Of a DNA stretch of 64,000 nucleotides, positions 25,911 to 34,015 are shown one piece after another. Position numbers and translations under genes: made by a program. The notes below the pieces were generated by a model. That model worked only from the letters and a program-made list of their open reading frames with translations. It had not been told where the DNA came from and made no database searches. Position 1 is the first letter of the stretch; each line of letters begins with the position of its first letter. Origin of the DNA: Candidatus Eremiobacterota bacterium (GTDB lineage Bacteria > Vulcanimicrobiota > CADAWZ01 > Ess09-12); the NCBI GenBank assembly GCA_031082125.1, contig JAVHLM010000003.1, forward strand, positions 186,001 through 250,000. Direction: 5' to 3'.

Positions 25911-26573
25911 TTACAAAGTGATACCCCTCACCAGGATTCCGGAGGCTCCCGGCTTGAGGGCGCATGCGTTTGCCTCGTCAATATCAAGGTGCATCTCAAG
26001 CGCGTAGGTTTCTTTCACTCTCACCAGCACCCTGTCAAAAATCAGGCCCCGGGGGCCGTCAACAAGGACTCTGGCCCACTCCCCGTCCTTGACGCCGCAG
26101 CGCCTCGCATCGCCCGGAGTCATATGGATATGGCGCTGGGCAATCACCAGCCCCTGCCGGAGGGTCACCGCGCCCTGGGGCCCCACGACCGTGATGCCCG
26201 GCGTGCCCTCGTGGGCACCGGAATCCCTGATGAGTGGCGAGGAGATCCCAAGGGCAAAGCTGTCGGTGAGAGATATCTCGACCTGTGTATAATTTCTTAC
26301 GGGACCAAGGACCCGGACATCCCTGATGACCCCTCCGGGCCCTACGAGGGTGACGGTCTCTTTTGAGGCGAATTCCCCCGGCTGCATCAAATCCCTCATC
26401 CTGGTGAGCTCAAAACCCTTCCCGAAGAGGGCTTCCAGGTCGTCTCTCCTCATATGGACATGGCGGTTCGAGATGTTGATGGGAATCGGGTCGCCGCTCG
26501 AGGTGCAGACCTCTCGCCCTTGAACTTCCCGGACCACTTTCTCCACAATCTTTCTTATCAGCTCTTCTTCCAT
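25911..26573 (-). CDS. pduL: PduL-type phosphate acyltransferase
   Basis: Converts acetyl-CoA plus phosphate to acetyl phosphate and CoA, recycling CoA inside the shell. 220 residues: N-terminal targeting helix (MEEELIRKIVEKVVREV), then the two-domain beta-barrel fold with zinc ligands in NISNRHVHM (His38, His40) and AQRHIHM (His148, His150) and a further His195 in EMHLDIDEANA, all PduL signatures. It is the first gene of the BMC operon. AGGAAGG precedes the ATG. I see no good promoter match in 26574-26743. Confidence 0.95.
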   Translation of the reverse strand: MEEELIRKIVEKVVREVQGREVCTSSGDPIPINISNRHVHMRRDDLEALFGKGFELTRMRDLMQPGEFASKETVTLVGPGGVIRDVRVLGPVRNYTQVEISLTDSFALGISSPLIRDSGAHEGTPGITVVGPQGAVTLRQGLVIAQRHIHMTPGDARRCGVKDGEWARVLVDGPRGLIFDRVLVRVKETYALEMHLDIDEANACALKPGASGILVRGITL

Positions 26574-26743
26574 GGCGCCTTCCTGCTCTTTTTACCGCCC
26601 TGGGGCAGAGATGTTCTTCTTTCGACAGAAATTCTCTTAATCCCTCTTTGTGGCATGGGCTTTGCATTGAAGTCCATGAAGGAATTGCAGAGAGCACAGG
26701 GGTGACCGTCAGGGGCTCATGAGCAGGGAACAGCAGCACACAC

Positions 26744-27955
26744 CTATATGCAGCGTGCAGGCTTTTCCCCTTTTTCAAGCCAGTAGATGAGTTTCGCCGC
26801 GTGATGGCGCACTGCCTGCACCTCGTCACGGAGGAGCATCTTGATGTAGGGGAGAGCTCTTGAGTCCTCGAAGTTCGCCAGCGCATACCCCGTGAGGGTC
26901 CTGATGCGGTAGGACTTGTCCTTGAGCAGAAACAGGAGAGGCTTGAAGGCCCGTTCATCGGGGATGTACTGGAGAGCCCTCACGGCCGATTCCTTTATCT
27001 CCTCATCGCGCGAAAAAAGGGCCTCGATAAGGGCCGGCACCGACTTGCGGTCTCCTATCTCCTCCAGGGCGGCAATGGCATATACCCTTTTTCCGGGCCT
27101 GTGGGAGGCCATTATTTCCAGAAGCATCTCTACGGCCTTGGCCCCGCCTATTTTCCCGACCGCCATGGAGGCATAATGGGCCAGAATCTCATTTTCGTCA
27201 TCAAGCAGTTTTATCAGCTCATCAAGGGCTTCGGGGTTGCCGATTGCACCAAGGGCGAGGGCCGCCTGCATCTTGACGATAGGCGAGCGGGTCTTTTTCA
27301 TAAGCTCCATGAGGGGCTTGAATGCTGATCCGTCAGGGAGTCCCTGAAGGGCCTTGGCGCAGAAATAGGCACTTTTATTATCCTTCAGACCCTCCACAAG
27401 CCGGGGAACCATCGCGGGGCCGGCAAGGCGCCCGAGAAGATCGGACGCCTCCTCCCTTACATAGCTTTTTTCCTCATCATCGAGCACGCGGCTAAGGACT
27501 TCCCTGTCCCACCCTTCGGTTCTCAGGGCGGCGTAGGCTTCCCTGGTCACGCCGTTTCTCATGGCGAAGCTTGTGTCCTGGCAGGTGCTCAGTTTGAGGG
27601 AGCGATAATAGATGGAGAGGGAGTCCTGCATGCCGTTGGCGAGCCTTTTCTTGGCGCGGATCATGGGGTGGGCGAAGCCCTTCATGTTCCCCACTTTCTC
27701 GAGGGTGAGATCTTTCTGCCAGCGGCCGCCCATATTTTCAATGATGACCTCGCCGAGGTAGCTCCCTATAAAGCCTGCCGCACGGTAATAGTGACTCTTG
27801 CGCACCTTGAAGAAGATAGTGATGAGATCGTCAGCGATAAGAAGGGATTCTTCGGAGAAATCGAGCGTGAGCTTGAACTTCTTCTCTACCAGCCTCAAAA
27901 AACCCTCAGCAGACTCGCGGATATTCAACCTGATCTTCAAATCTGCCTTGGCCAC
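26744..27955 (-). CDS. HEAT-repeat protein
   Basis: 403 residues from the GTG at 27955, which has AGGAGG 6 bases upstream; the ATG at 27979 would place that site inside the gene. Residues about 1-150 are a unique domain. From about 160 to the end there are seven or so HEAT/PBS-lyase-type repeats (for example IVKMQAALALGAIGNPEALDEL, ILAHYASMAVGKIGGAKAVE, RVYAIAALEEIGDRKSVPAL). Such repeats bind proteins. It lies between a terminator and the BMC operon on the same strand, but I see no specific link. Function unknown. Confidence 0.75.
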   Translation of the reverse strand: MAKADLKIRLNIRESAEGFLRLVEKKFKLTLDFSEESLLIADDLITIFFKVRKSHYYRAAGFIGSYLGEVIIENMGGRWQKDLTLEKVGNMKGFAHPMIRAKKRLANGMQDSLSIYYRSLKLSTCQDTSFAMRNGVTREAYAALRTEGWDREVLSRVLDDEEKSYVREEASDLLGRLAGPAMVPRLVEGLKDNKSAYFCAKALQGLPDGSAFKPLMELMKKTRSPIVKMQAALALGAIGNPEALDELIKLLDDENEILAHYASMAVGKIGGAKAVEMLLEIMASHRPGKRVYAIAALEEIGDRKSVPALIEALFSRDEEIKESAVRALQYIPDERAFKPLLFLLKDKSYRIRTLTGYALANFEDSRALPYIKMLLRDEVQAVRHHAAKLIYWLEKGEKPARCI

Positions 27956-28090
27956 TATCTGCCTCCTGCACGAGAACATCCGGTAGAAAAGAAGCCTCTC
28001 TCAATCGTGGGAGCCTGTATATCCTATGAAAGAAATTCTCTATGATTGCCTACATTCCTTCTTGGGAGAAGCCTATTATCCGGAAAGAAA

Positions 28091-28120
28091 ATTCTCTGCA
28101 TCCCGGATGATGCAGAGAAT
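28091..28120 (-). terminator. Terminator closing the coaX-to-beta-lactamase-like gene string
   Basis: Perfect 12-bp stem (28091-28102 with 28109-28120, loop of 6) that begins at the last base of the stop codon. On the minus strand it is followed by TTTTCTTTCC. Clear intrinsic terminator. Confidence 0.85.
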
Positions 28121-28908
28121 CATCCCCTGGCACAGGAGAAATAATGGAACACCTCCCTTGATATCTCAGCGATAACCCTGTCTCCTTCAAGAGGATCTTC
28201 AAGGTCCCTGGTAAAAAGGCATATCACATAAGGGTTCCTCTCCAGGAGCACAATGCCGGCATCGTGGCGCACCCCTGTCACCTCGCCGGTTTTATGGGCA
28301 ATTCTTAACTCCTCCGGCAGAAAGAGGGGGATCTTCTCGCGGTACTGCTGGCGCTCAAGAATTCCCAGGACCTCCCCGGCCGAGGTGTGCGAGAGAAACT
28401 CGCCCCGGTAAATCTTCTCGAGAAGGACGAGAGTATCGCGGGGAGTGGTGTAGTTAAAGAACGAAGGATCGGGATGGGATAGCATGAACTTCTTCACAAG
28501 GCGGCTCCCTGTCATCCCCAGGTGCTCCAGGAGAGAATTCACCTGATCCATGCCCACAAGGTCTATGAGCATATTACTGGCAGTATTATCGCTCACCACG
28601 ATCATGAGGGCGGCAAGGTCGCTTACCGTGAGCTCCAGGCCGTCATGGAGTTCCTTCAGCACGCCGGCGCCATCAACCTTAAATTCAGCGGCAAGCCTTA
28701 CCGTTTCGTCACGGCGGCGGAGTCCCTTTTCAATCTGCCGGTACAGCTCTCCAGCTATGGCCATTTTGATAATGCTGGCGGCATGAAAACGCTCTTCCGC
28801 CCTGTGATAAAAAGCCTCGGAGCCTTCCAGGGATTTTATGGCAAATCCCATGGTGCCTCTGAGTGCCTGGGCCATTGCAGCAAGTTTCAGTGCCATTTTT
28901 TCACTCAT
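28120..28908 (-). CDS. Class A beta-lactamase-fold serine hydrolase, cytoplasmic
   Basis: 262 residues from the ATG at 28908 (AAGGA 6 bases upstream). It has the three active-site elements of penicillin-recognising enzymes: SxxK in AASIIKM, SDN in VVSDNTASN, and KTG in AHKTGEV. There is no signal peptide, and the omega-loop Glu (ExxLN) of true class A beta-lactamases is missing: the sequence goes from SHPDPSFFNYTTPRD straight into the next helix. A D-aminopeptidase or other amidase role fits better than antibiotic resistance. It overlaps the D-aminoacylase gene by 8 bases, which points to D-amino-acid or peptidoglycan-fragment metabolism. Confidence 0.8.
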   Translation of the reverse strand: MSEKMALKLAAMAQALRGTMGFAIKSLEGSEAFYHRAEERFHAASIIKMAIAGELYRQIEKGLRRRDETVRLAAEFKVDGAGVLKELHDGLELTVSDLAALMIVVSDNTASNMLIDLVGMDQVNSLLEHLGMTGSRLVKKFMLSHPDPSFFNYTTPRDTLVLLEKIYRGEFLSHTSAGEVLGILERQQYREKIPLFLPEELRIAHKTGEVTGVRHDAGIVLLERNPYVICLFTRDLEDPLEGDRVIAEISREVFHYFSCARG

Positions 28909-30502
28909 GGGCATTCCTTCTGAGGACCCTTCCGGGAAGCGCGCCTGTATGGGTCCCCTGGTCTATTACTACCTCGCCGTTTATGATTACATACTCAATA
29001 TTTTCAGGATATTGGTGGGGATCAAGGTAAGTGGATTTTTCCGCGATCCTGGTTCTGTCAAAAACAGTTATGTCAGCCCACCATCCTTCCCTTATCCTGC
29101 CCCGCCCCGTAAGCCCTATCCTTTCCGCAGGCAGCGACGTCATTTTCATCACCGCATCAGAAAGGCTCAGAACGGAGCGATCTCTCACATAATGCCCGAG
29201 AATCCGTGGATAGGTCCCGTAGGCCCTCGGGTGGGGCATGTCCTCCTGCCTCCTCTCCTCTGCGGAACGGGCGGCGGCATCAGTCCCGAAACACACATAA
29301 GGACGCTCCATGATGGCCACGACATTTTCTTCCGACTGCGTGAAAAAAAGAACCGGCAGGTCAGACTTCTCCATCATTATCAAGCGGATTACAAGCTCCA
29401 GGGGCGTTTTCCCTTCACTGTGCGCTGCTTCTCCTACCCTCATTCCGCTGAATCTCAAGAGTTCCTCATTCTTAAAAGCCGCAAAAGCGATTCTTGTCCA
29501 GTCAATTACCTGATCATTCATTTCCATGGCGAGCCTCCCGCAGGTCTCCTCTTTTTCCAGGTTTCCCAGGAGGGCGCTCTTTCCCCCCTCCCGCACCCAG
29601 GAAGGGAAAAGGGAGGCAATCCCTGTCGATGAGGCGGGATAGGGATACTGATCGGCCCCCACAAGCCCCCCCATTTGCCGTGCCTCTTCTATCATCTGAA
29701 GGACCTGAGGGAGCTTCTTCCAGTTTCTCTCCCCTGAAGCCTTCAGGTGCGAGATTTCGAGCCGGACTCCTGACTTGAGAGCCACCGAAAGGGCTTCTGC
29801 AATGGATTCAAGAAGGCTGTCACCTTCACCCCGCATATGAGTGGCATAGATGCCGCCTGCCTCCTTTACGAGCCCGGCAAGGCTGATAAGCTCATCCTCT
29901 GAGGAAAAAGCCGAGGGCACGTAGATAAGACCCGAAGACATGCCCCATGCCCCCGTACTGAGGGACTCGGAAAGGATTGCCTTCATCTTCACGAGCTCCG
30001 AGGGGCCTGCCCGCCGGTCATCAAATCCCAGGACTCCCCCCCTTATGGTGCCGTTCCCTACAAGCATCGCGAAGTTGATGCCGATTTTCTTCTTCTCAAG
30101 GAGGCGGAAAAAATCATCACAGCTCCTCCAGGAGGCATTGGAGCCAGAAAGCTCGCTCCACTCTCCATTGAACTCTTCAAGTGCTGCTCCATAAAGGGGT
30201 GCCGGCGATGCGCCGCAATTCCCCGCCACCTCGGTGGTGACGCCCTGATGAACCTTGCTCTCGGCCCTTGGGTAGAGCAGAATGTGCTCATCAGTATGGC
30301 CGTGGATATCAATAAAACCGGGGGCTATCACAAGCCCCCGCGCATCAATCGTCCGGTATGCCTTTTTTTCCCCGAGGCTCCCCAGAGCCACTATCTTTCC
30401 TCTCCATATGCCAAGGTCGGCGGGGTACGGGACTGCTGCTGTTCCGTCACAGACGAGTCCGCCCGTGATGGCGAGGTCAATCCTGTCCGGGCTCTTCTTC
30501 AT
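28901..30502 (-). CDS. N-acyl-D-amino-acid deacylase (D-aminoacylase)
   Basis: Amidohydrolase that removes acyl groups from N-acyl-D-amino acids. 533 residues from the ATG at 30502, which has AGGAGG 6 bases upstream. N-terminal beta domain ITGGLVCDGTA, then VIAPGFIDIHGHTDEH with the metal-binding His-x-His, VTTEVAGNCGASPAP with the conserved Cys, LEISHLKASGERNWKK, and a C-terminal WADITVFD...NGEVVIDQGTHTGALPGRVLR tail typical of D-aminoacylases. Its start lies inside the 3' end of the zinc-ribbon gene (26-base overlap). Neighbour of the beta-lactamase-fold gene. Confidence 0.9.
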   Translation of the reverse strand: MKKSPDRIDLAITGGLVCDGTAAVPYPADLGIWRGKIVALGSLGEKKAYRTIDARGLVIAPGFIDIHGHTDEHILLYPRAESKVHQGVTTEVAGNCGASPAPLYGAALEEFNGEWSELSGSNASWRSCDDFFRLLEKKKIGINFAMLVGNGTIRGGVLGFDDRRAGPSELVKMKAILSESLSTGAWGMSSGLIYVPSAFSSEDELISLAGLVKEAGGIYATHMRGEGDSLLESIAEALSVALKSGVRLEISHLKASGERNWKKLPQVLQMIEEARQMGGLVGADQYPYPASSTGIASLFPSWVREGGKSALLGNLEKEETCGRLAMEMNDQVIDWTRIAFAAFKNEELLRFSGMRVGEAAHSEGKTPLELVIRLIMMEKSDLPVLFFTQSEENVVAIMERPYVCFGTDAAARSAEERRQEDMPHPRAYGTYPRILGHYVRDRSVLSLSDAVMKMTSLPAERIGLTGRGRIREGWWADITVFDRTRIAEKSTYLDPHQYPENIEYVIINGEVVIDQGTHTGALPGRVLRRNAHE

Positions 30503-30860
30503 CAACGTCCTCCTCCTGGATAAGAAGACTCCGCTGGGTATCCATGTACTTCTGGAGGATGAGGAGACTGCTCTCAAGATCGCCCCGGTTCACAAGCACT
30601 TCACCCCATGTATCAATGCTGTAATGGTAATCGGCTCTCTCAGAGGCCCGTTTTTGCGAATGAATCACGACAGGAATTCCATTTACTTCCAAGAGTTCCT
30701 TGATACCTGATGCCTCGGCTTCGTCGGCGACACTCATTAACGGCGCAAGCCCCCGGTCTTCCTCGAGTTCGCTTTCGCCCTCATCTTCCAGTTCCGCTCC
30801 ACAATAAGGACAATGCAGATCTCCTACTACAACTTCTTCAAGACACTCAGGACACTTCAT
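30477..30860 (-). CDS. Zinc-ribbon/DUF2007-type protein
   Basis: 127 residues from the ATG at 30860 (GGAGG upstream; the longer frame is not supported). Residues 1-25 are a zinc ribbon with CPEC and CPYC pairs, followed by an acidic linker, then a small domain (about 45-105: LAPLMSVADEAEASGIKELLEVNGIPVVI ... GEVLVNRGDLESSLLIL) like DUF2007, a family tentatively called signal-transducing. The acidic tail EEDVDEEEPGQD overlaps the D-aminoacylase start. Function unknown. Confidence 0.7.
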   Translation of the reverse strand: MKCPECLEEVVVGDLHCPYCGAELEDEGESELEEDRGLAPLMSVADEAEASGIKELLEVNGIPVVIHSQKRASERADYHYSIDTWGEVLVNRGDLESSLLILQKYMDTQRSLLIQEEDVDEEEPGQD

Positions 30861-30949
30861 TGGCTTCCTCCGCAGAAAGACTAGACAAAAGCTCGCACAA
30901 GTGGCGTATGCGTTACCCACTATTTCTTTCTCCCGGGCCACTCTCCTCC

Positions 30950-31780
30950 TTACCTTCGGTCAATAAGCGGCGTGATAACAATCGACATTGCCTGGGACTG
31001 GCGGCTTCGCATGGAACCGAATATCATGGTAATGAGGGAGCTCTGCTCGCCTTCACCGGCAGCAAGCACCGCCGACTGGCCATTCGGCACACGGACAGTT
31101 GCCGAGAGCTTGTCGAATCTTATGGTTCCCCTCTCCCTGTCGGTAAAATAGCTTATCTGGGGAGCCACGGTGAGCTCCACTTCTTCGCCCCTCACGACGG
31201 GCATCACGGCAAAGCCGGTAGAGACCTCCCGGTAAAGGGGGATCTCGGTGATATACCCCAGGGTCTGGGCAAGGGAAAAAAACCATGATGCCTGGGGGAC
31301 ATTCTCCCCGCATGAGATCGATCCCCATGTGCCGCTTATGGTCATAAGGTTCATCGTTCCCTGGACAGAGCTTGACTGGGAGAGGCTTCCCGCCCAAAGG
31401 GCGACTCTCCAGTTGTTGTTCACCGCCATGGCATTCGCCCCCCATCCCGCCTGAGAAAAAGAGGCACTGTCGAAGAAATTCACCCATATTCTCACCTGCG
31501 GCTGAGGCACATCGTGCTCTTTTATGAATTTTGACACCTCCTCGATGACAGAGGGGTAGTCCTTCACGATAAGGATGTTGGTTCTGGCCTCGGAGACGGC
31601 CTGACCTTCCTTCGAGAGGAATATGCGCACCAGCTTCTCCGTGTCCACCGCATTGAGATAGCAGAGGCGGAACACCTTGCTCGTGATCGTTTCGGGCTCT
31701 TCACCGCGCCCCGGGGAGGGCATGGCGGCAGAAAGCGCGATAAGGCACATTACCACTATGATAATCTTGTACTTTGTCAT
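30950..31780 (-). CDS. Short secretin-like exported protein
   Basis: 276 residues with a signal peptide (MTKYKIIIVVMCLIALSAAMP). Residues about 35-95 resemble an N1/STN secretin repeat (FRLCYLNAVDTEKLVRIFL ... ARTNILIVKDYPSVIEEVSKFI). The C-terminal part resembles the end of a secretin channel (EVELTVAPQISYF ... VRVPNGQSAVLAAG ... SIVITPLID). The central channel region is much shorter than in PilQ (about 80 residues between the two parts). It could be a minimal secretin-like outer-membrane component, or a soluble relative. Sits between lysS (21 bases) and the zinc-ribbon gene. Confidence 0.6.
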   Translation of the reverse strand: MTKYKIIIVVMCLIALSAAMPSPGRGEEPETITSKVFRLCYLNAVDTEKLVRIFLSKEGQAVSEARTNILIVKDYPSVIEEVSKFIKEHDVPQPQVRIWVNFFDSASFSQAGWGANAMAVNNNWRVALWAGSLSQSSSVQGTMNLMTISGTWGSISCGENVPQASWFFSLAQTLGYITEIPLYREVSTGFAVMPVVRGEEVELTVAPQISYFTDRERGTIRFDKLSATVRVPNGQSAVLAAGEGEQSSLITMIFGSMRSRQSQAMSIVITPLIDRR

Positions 31781-31801
31781 GGTGCCTTCCGGGAGAGCGG
31801 G

Positions 31802-33313
31802 CTACCCTTTAGGGCGCAGCGCGGGAAACAGTATCACATCCCTGATGGACGGGGAATCGGTAAAGAGCATCACAAGCCTGTCGATGCCGACGCCAATCCC
31901 GCCCGTGGGAGGCATGCCATATTCCAGCGCACAGAGAAAATCCTCGTCGAGGGGATGGGCCTCCTCGTCTCCCGAGGCCTTGAGCTCCATCTGGTACTCG
32001 AAGCGCTTCCGCTGATCAAGAGGATCGTTGAGCTCCGAGAAGGCATTGGCAACTTCAAGATGATGAATGAAAAGCTCAAACCGGTAGGTGAGAAGAGGAT
32101 TTTCCTTTTTCTTCTTGGCAAGAGGCGATATCTCGATAGGGTAATCGGTGATGAATACGGGCTGCACAAGGTGGGGCTCCACGACACACTCGAAGACCTT
32201 GTCGATGAAATGGCCTAGTTCTTCTTTCTTGTGAAAGGGTACGGCGTACTTTTCGGCAATCTCCGGTGCCTTTTTCATATCCCTGAGATCGTCAAGCGTT
32301 ATGCCTCCATAAGTGCGGAGCGCCTCGTCCATGGTAAGGCGGCGGTACGGGGGAGCAAGGTGCAGAGTGGTTCCCTGGTATAAGATATCATCGCCTGTTT
32401 CAAGCTTCCTGCAGATGGCGGCAATGATCTCCTCCGTCATCTCCATCATGCCCTCATAATCTGAATATGCCTCGTAAACCTCGAGCATCGTGAACTCGGG
32501 GTTGTGCTTTGTGGAGATGCCCTCGTTCCTGAAGATCCTCCCGATTTCATAGACCTTTTCCAGCCCGCCCACGATGCATCTCTTCAGGTGCAGCTCCGTG
32601 GCGATTCTGAGATAAAGATCGGTTTCAAGCGCATTGTGATGGGTGATGAAAGGCCTTGCGGCGGCACCTCCCGCGATGGCGTTCATGCAGGGGGTTTCCA
32701 CCTCGTGAAATCCCTTCCCGTTGAGCAGGTCTCTCACCGCCGCGATGAGCCTGCTCCTCTTTAAAAAAGTGTCCCGGGAGCGCTCGTCGGTAATCAGGTC
32801 AAGATAGCGCTGGCGGTAACGGGTTTCCACATCCTTGAGGCCGTGCCATTTCTCCGGAAGGGGATGGAGGGCCTTGGAGAGCAGGGAGAACTCTTCGACG
32901 GATATGGTGAGCTCGCCGCTTCTGGTGCGGAACACTTTTCCCTTCACACCTGCCATATCACCGATATCACAATACCTGAGCAGCGAGAAAAGCTCTTCGC
33001 CAAGCTTGTCCTTGCGGAAATAGAGCTGTATCTGCCCCTCCCCATCAAGGAGAGTTGCAAAAACCGTCTTTCCATGGGACCGTACGGCCATAATCCTCCC
33101 GGCCACAGCCGCCTCGTCACGTTCCTCCCCTATGGGAATCTCGTCATAGAGACGGTGGAGCTCGGAAGTTCTATGGGTCCGTCTGAACTTCATCTCATAA
33201 GGATCGATGCCCCTGGCACGAAGCTCCTTGAGATGGTCAAGCCTCTCATGTTCCTGATCGCTCAGGCTCAAAGAGGACTGCTCTTCTTCCTTGCTTATAT
33301 CGCTCCCCATCAT
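31802..33313 (-). CDS. lysS: Lysyl-tRNA synthetase, class II
   Basis: 503 residues. N-terminal OB fold (VAGRIMAVRSHGKTVFATLLDGEGQIQLYFR), motif 1 and 2 of class II synthetases (YEIGRIFRNEGISTKHNPEFTMLEVYEAYSDY), and motif 3 GIGVGIDRLVMLFTDSPSIRDVILFP. All features of bacterial LysRS. GGGGAGGAA precedes the ATG at 33313. It follows greA with a 170-base gap in which I see no gene or terminator; the greA-lysS order is common in Firmicutes-like genomes. Confidence 0.97.
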   Translation of the reverse strand: MMGSDISKEEEQSSLSLSDQEHERLDHLKELRARGIDPYEMKFRRTHRTSELHRLYDEIPIGEERDEAAVAGRIMAVRSHGKTVFATLLDGEGQIQLYFRKDKLGEELFSLLRYCDIGDMAGVKGKVFRTRSGELTISVEEFSLLSKALHPLPEKWHGLKDVETRYRQRYLDLITDERSRDTFLKRSRLIAAVRDLLNGKGFHEVETPCMNAIAGGAAARPFITHHNALETDLYLRIATELHLKRCIVGGLEKVYEIGRIFRNEGISTKHNPEFTMLEVYEAYSDYEGMMEMTEEIIAAICRKLETGDDILYQGTTLHLAPPYRRLTMDEALRTYGGITLDDLRDMKKAPEIAEKYAVPFHKKEELGHFIDKVFECVVEPHLVQPVFITDYPIEISPLAKKKKENPLLTYRFELFIHHLEVANAFSELNDPLDQRKRFEYQMELKASGDEEAHPLDEDFLCALEYGMPPTGGIGVGIDRLVMLFTDSPSIRDVILFPALRPKG

Positions 33314-33483
33314 TTCCTCCCCGGTCGTTGTCTCTTGTGCCGCCCTGTATTTCAGGATCCGTCTGCGAGAAAAATACCAGCGCAGGCCTTCATGGGAGAA
33401 ATTTCTTTACCATGGAAAAGAAGCCTTTCCGCCGATGAGAGAGGCCTGCCCGCTCAAGGAAGCCCTGCCGTGGGCTCCTCTCC

Positions 33484-33993
33484 TTATATTACTTCAGTGT
33501 CAAGATGCTGCTTCTGATAGATTCTCACCACTTCATATTCCATCTTGCCCTTGGGCACTTCTACCTCGATTTTCTTGCCTTTTTCAGCGCCTATGAGGGA
33601 GTGACCCACCGGTGATTCGTTGGAAATGAAGCCTTTTGAGGGGTCTGACTCCAGTGAGCCCACGATGGTATATTCCACGTTTTTCCCCGTGCCAAGGTTC
33701 TTGAGCGTCACTGTGGAGCCAAGGCTTACCCTGTCCTTGGGGATCTCCTTCTCATCAAGGACCTTGGCGTTGCGCAGGATATTTTCAAGATGCATGATCT
33801 CACCTTCAATGAAGGCCTGCTCGCTTTTCGCATCCTCATATTCGGAGTTTTCCCCGATCTCGCCGAACTCCTTGGCCTGCTTTATTCGCTCTGCCACTTC
33901 CTTGCGGTGGTGGGTCTTGTAATAATCGAGCTTCTGCTGGTACTTCTTGAACGCATCGCGGGTGAGAATTATCTCTTTGCTGGGGTTGGCCAT
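33484..33993 (-). CDS. greA: Transcription elongation factor GreA
   Basis: Rescues backtracked RNA polymerase by stimulating transcript cleavage. 169 residues: N-terminal coiled coil with the acidic tip (GEIGENSEYEDAKSEQAFIEGEI) and C-terminal FKBP-like domain (GSTVTLKNLGTGKNVEYTIVGS ... SPVGHSLIGAEKGKKIEVEVPKG). Normal length. GGAGGAGAG precedes the ATG at 33993. 22 bases downstream of the dehydrogenase-like gene. Confidence 0.97.
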   Translation of the reverse strand: MANPSKEIILTRDAFKKYQQKLDYYKTHHRKEVAERIKQAKEFGEIGENSEYEDAKSEQAFIEGEIMHLENILRNAKVLDEKEIPKDRVSLGSTVTLKNLGTGKNVEYTIVGSLESDPSKGFISNESPVGHSLIGAEKGKKIEVEVPKGKMEYEVVRIYQKQHLDTEVI

Positions 33994-34015
33994 TCTCTCC
34001 TCCTCTAAGGGACTC

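Noticed and set aside
28120-28908. Antibiotic-resistance beta-lactamase
   Set aside because: No export signal and no omega-loop Glu; the gene context points to D-amino-acid metabolism.
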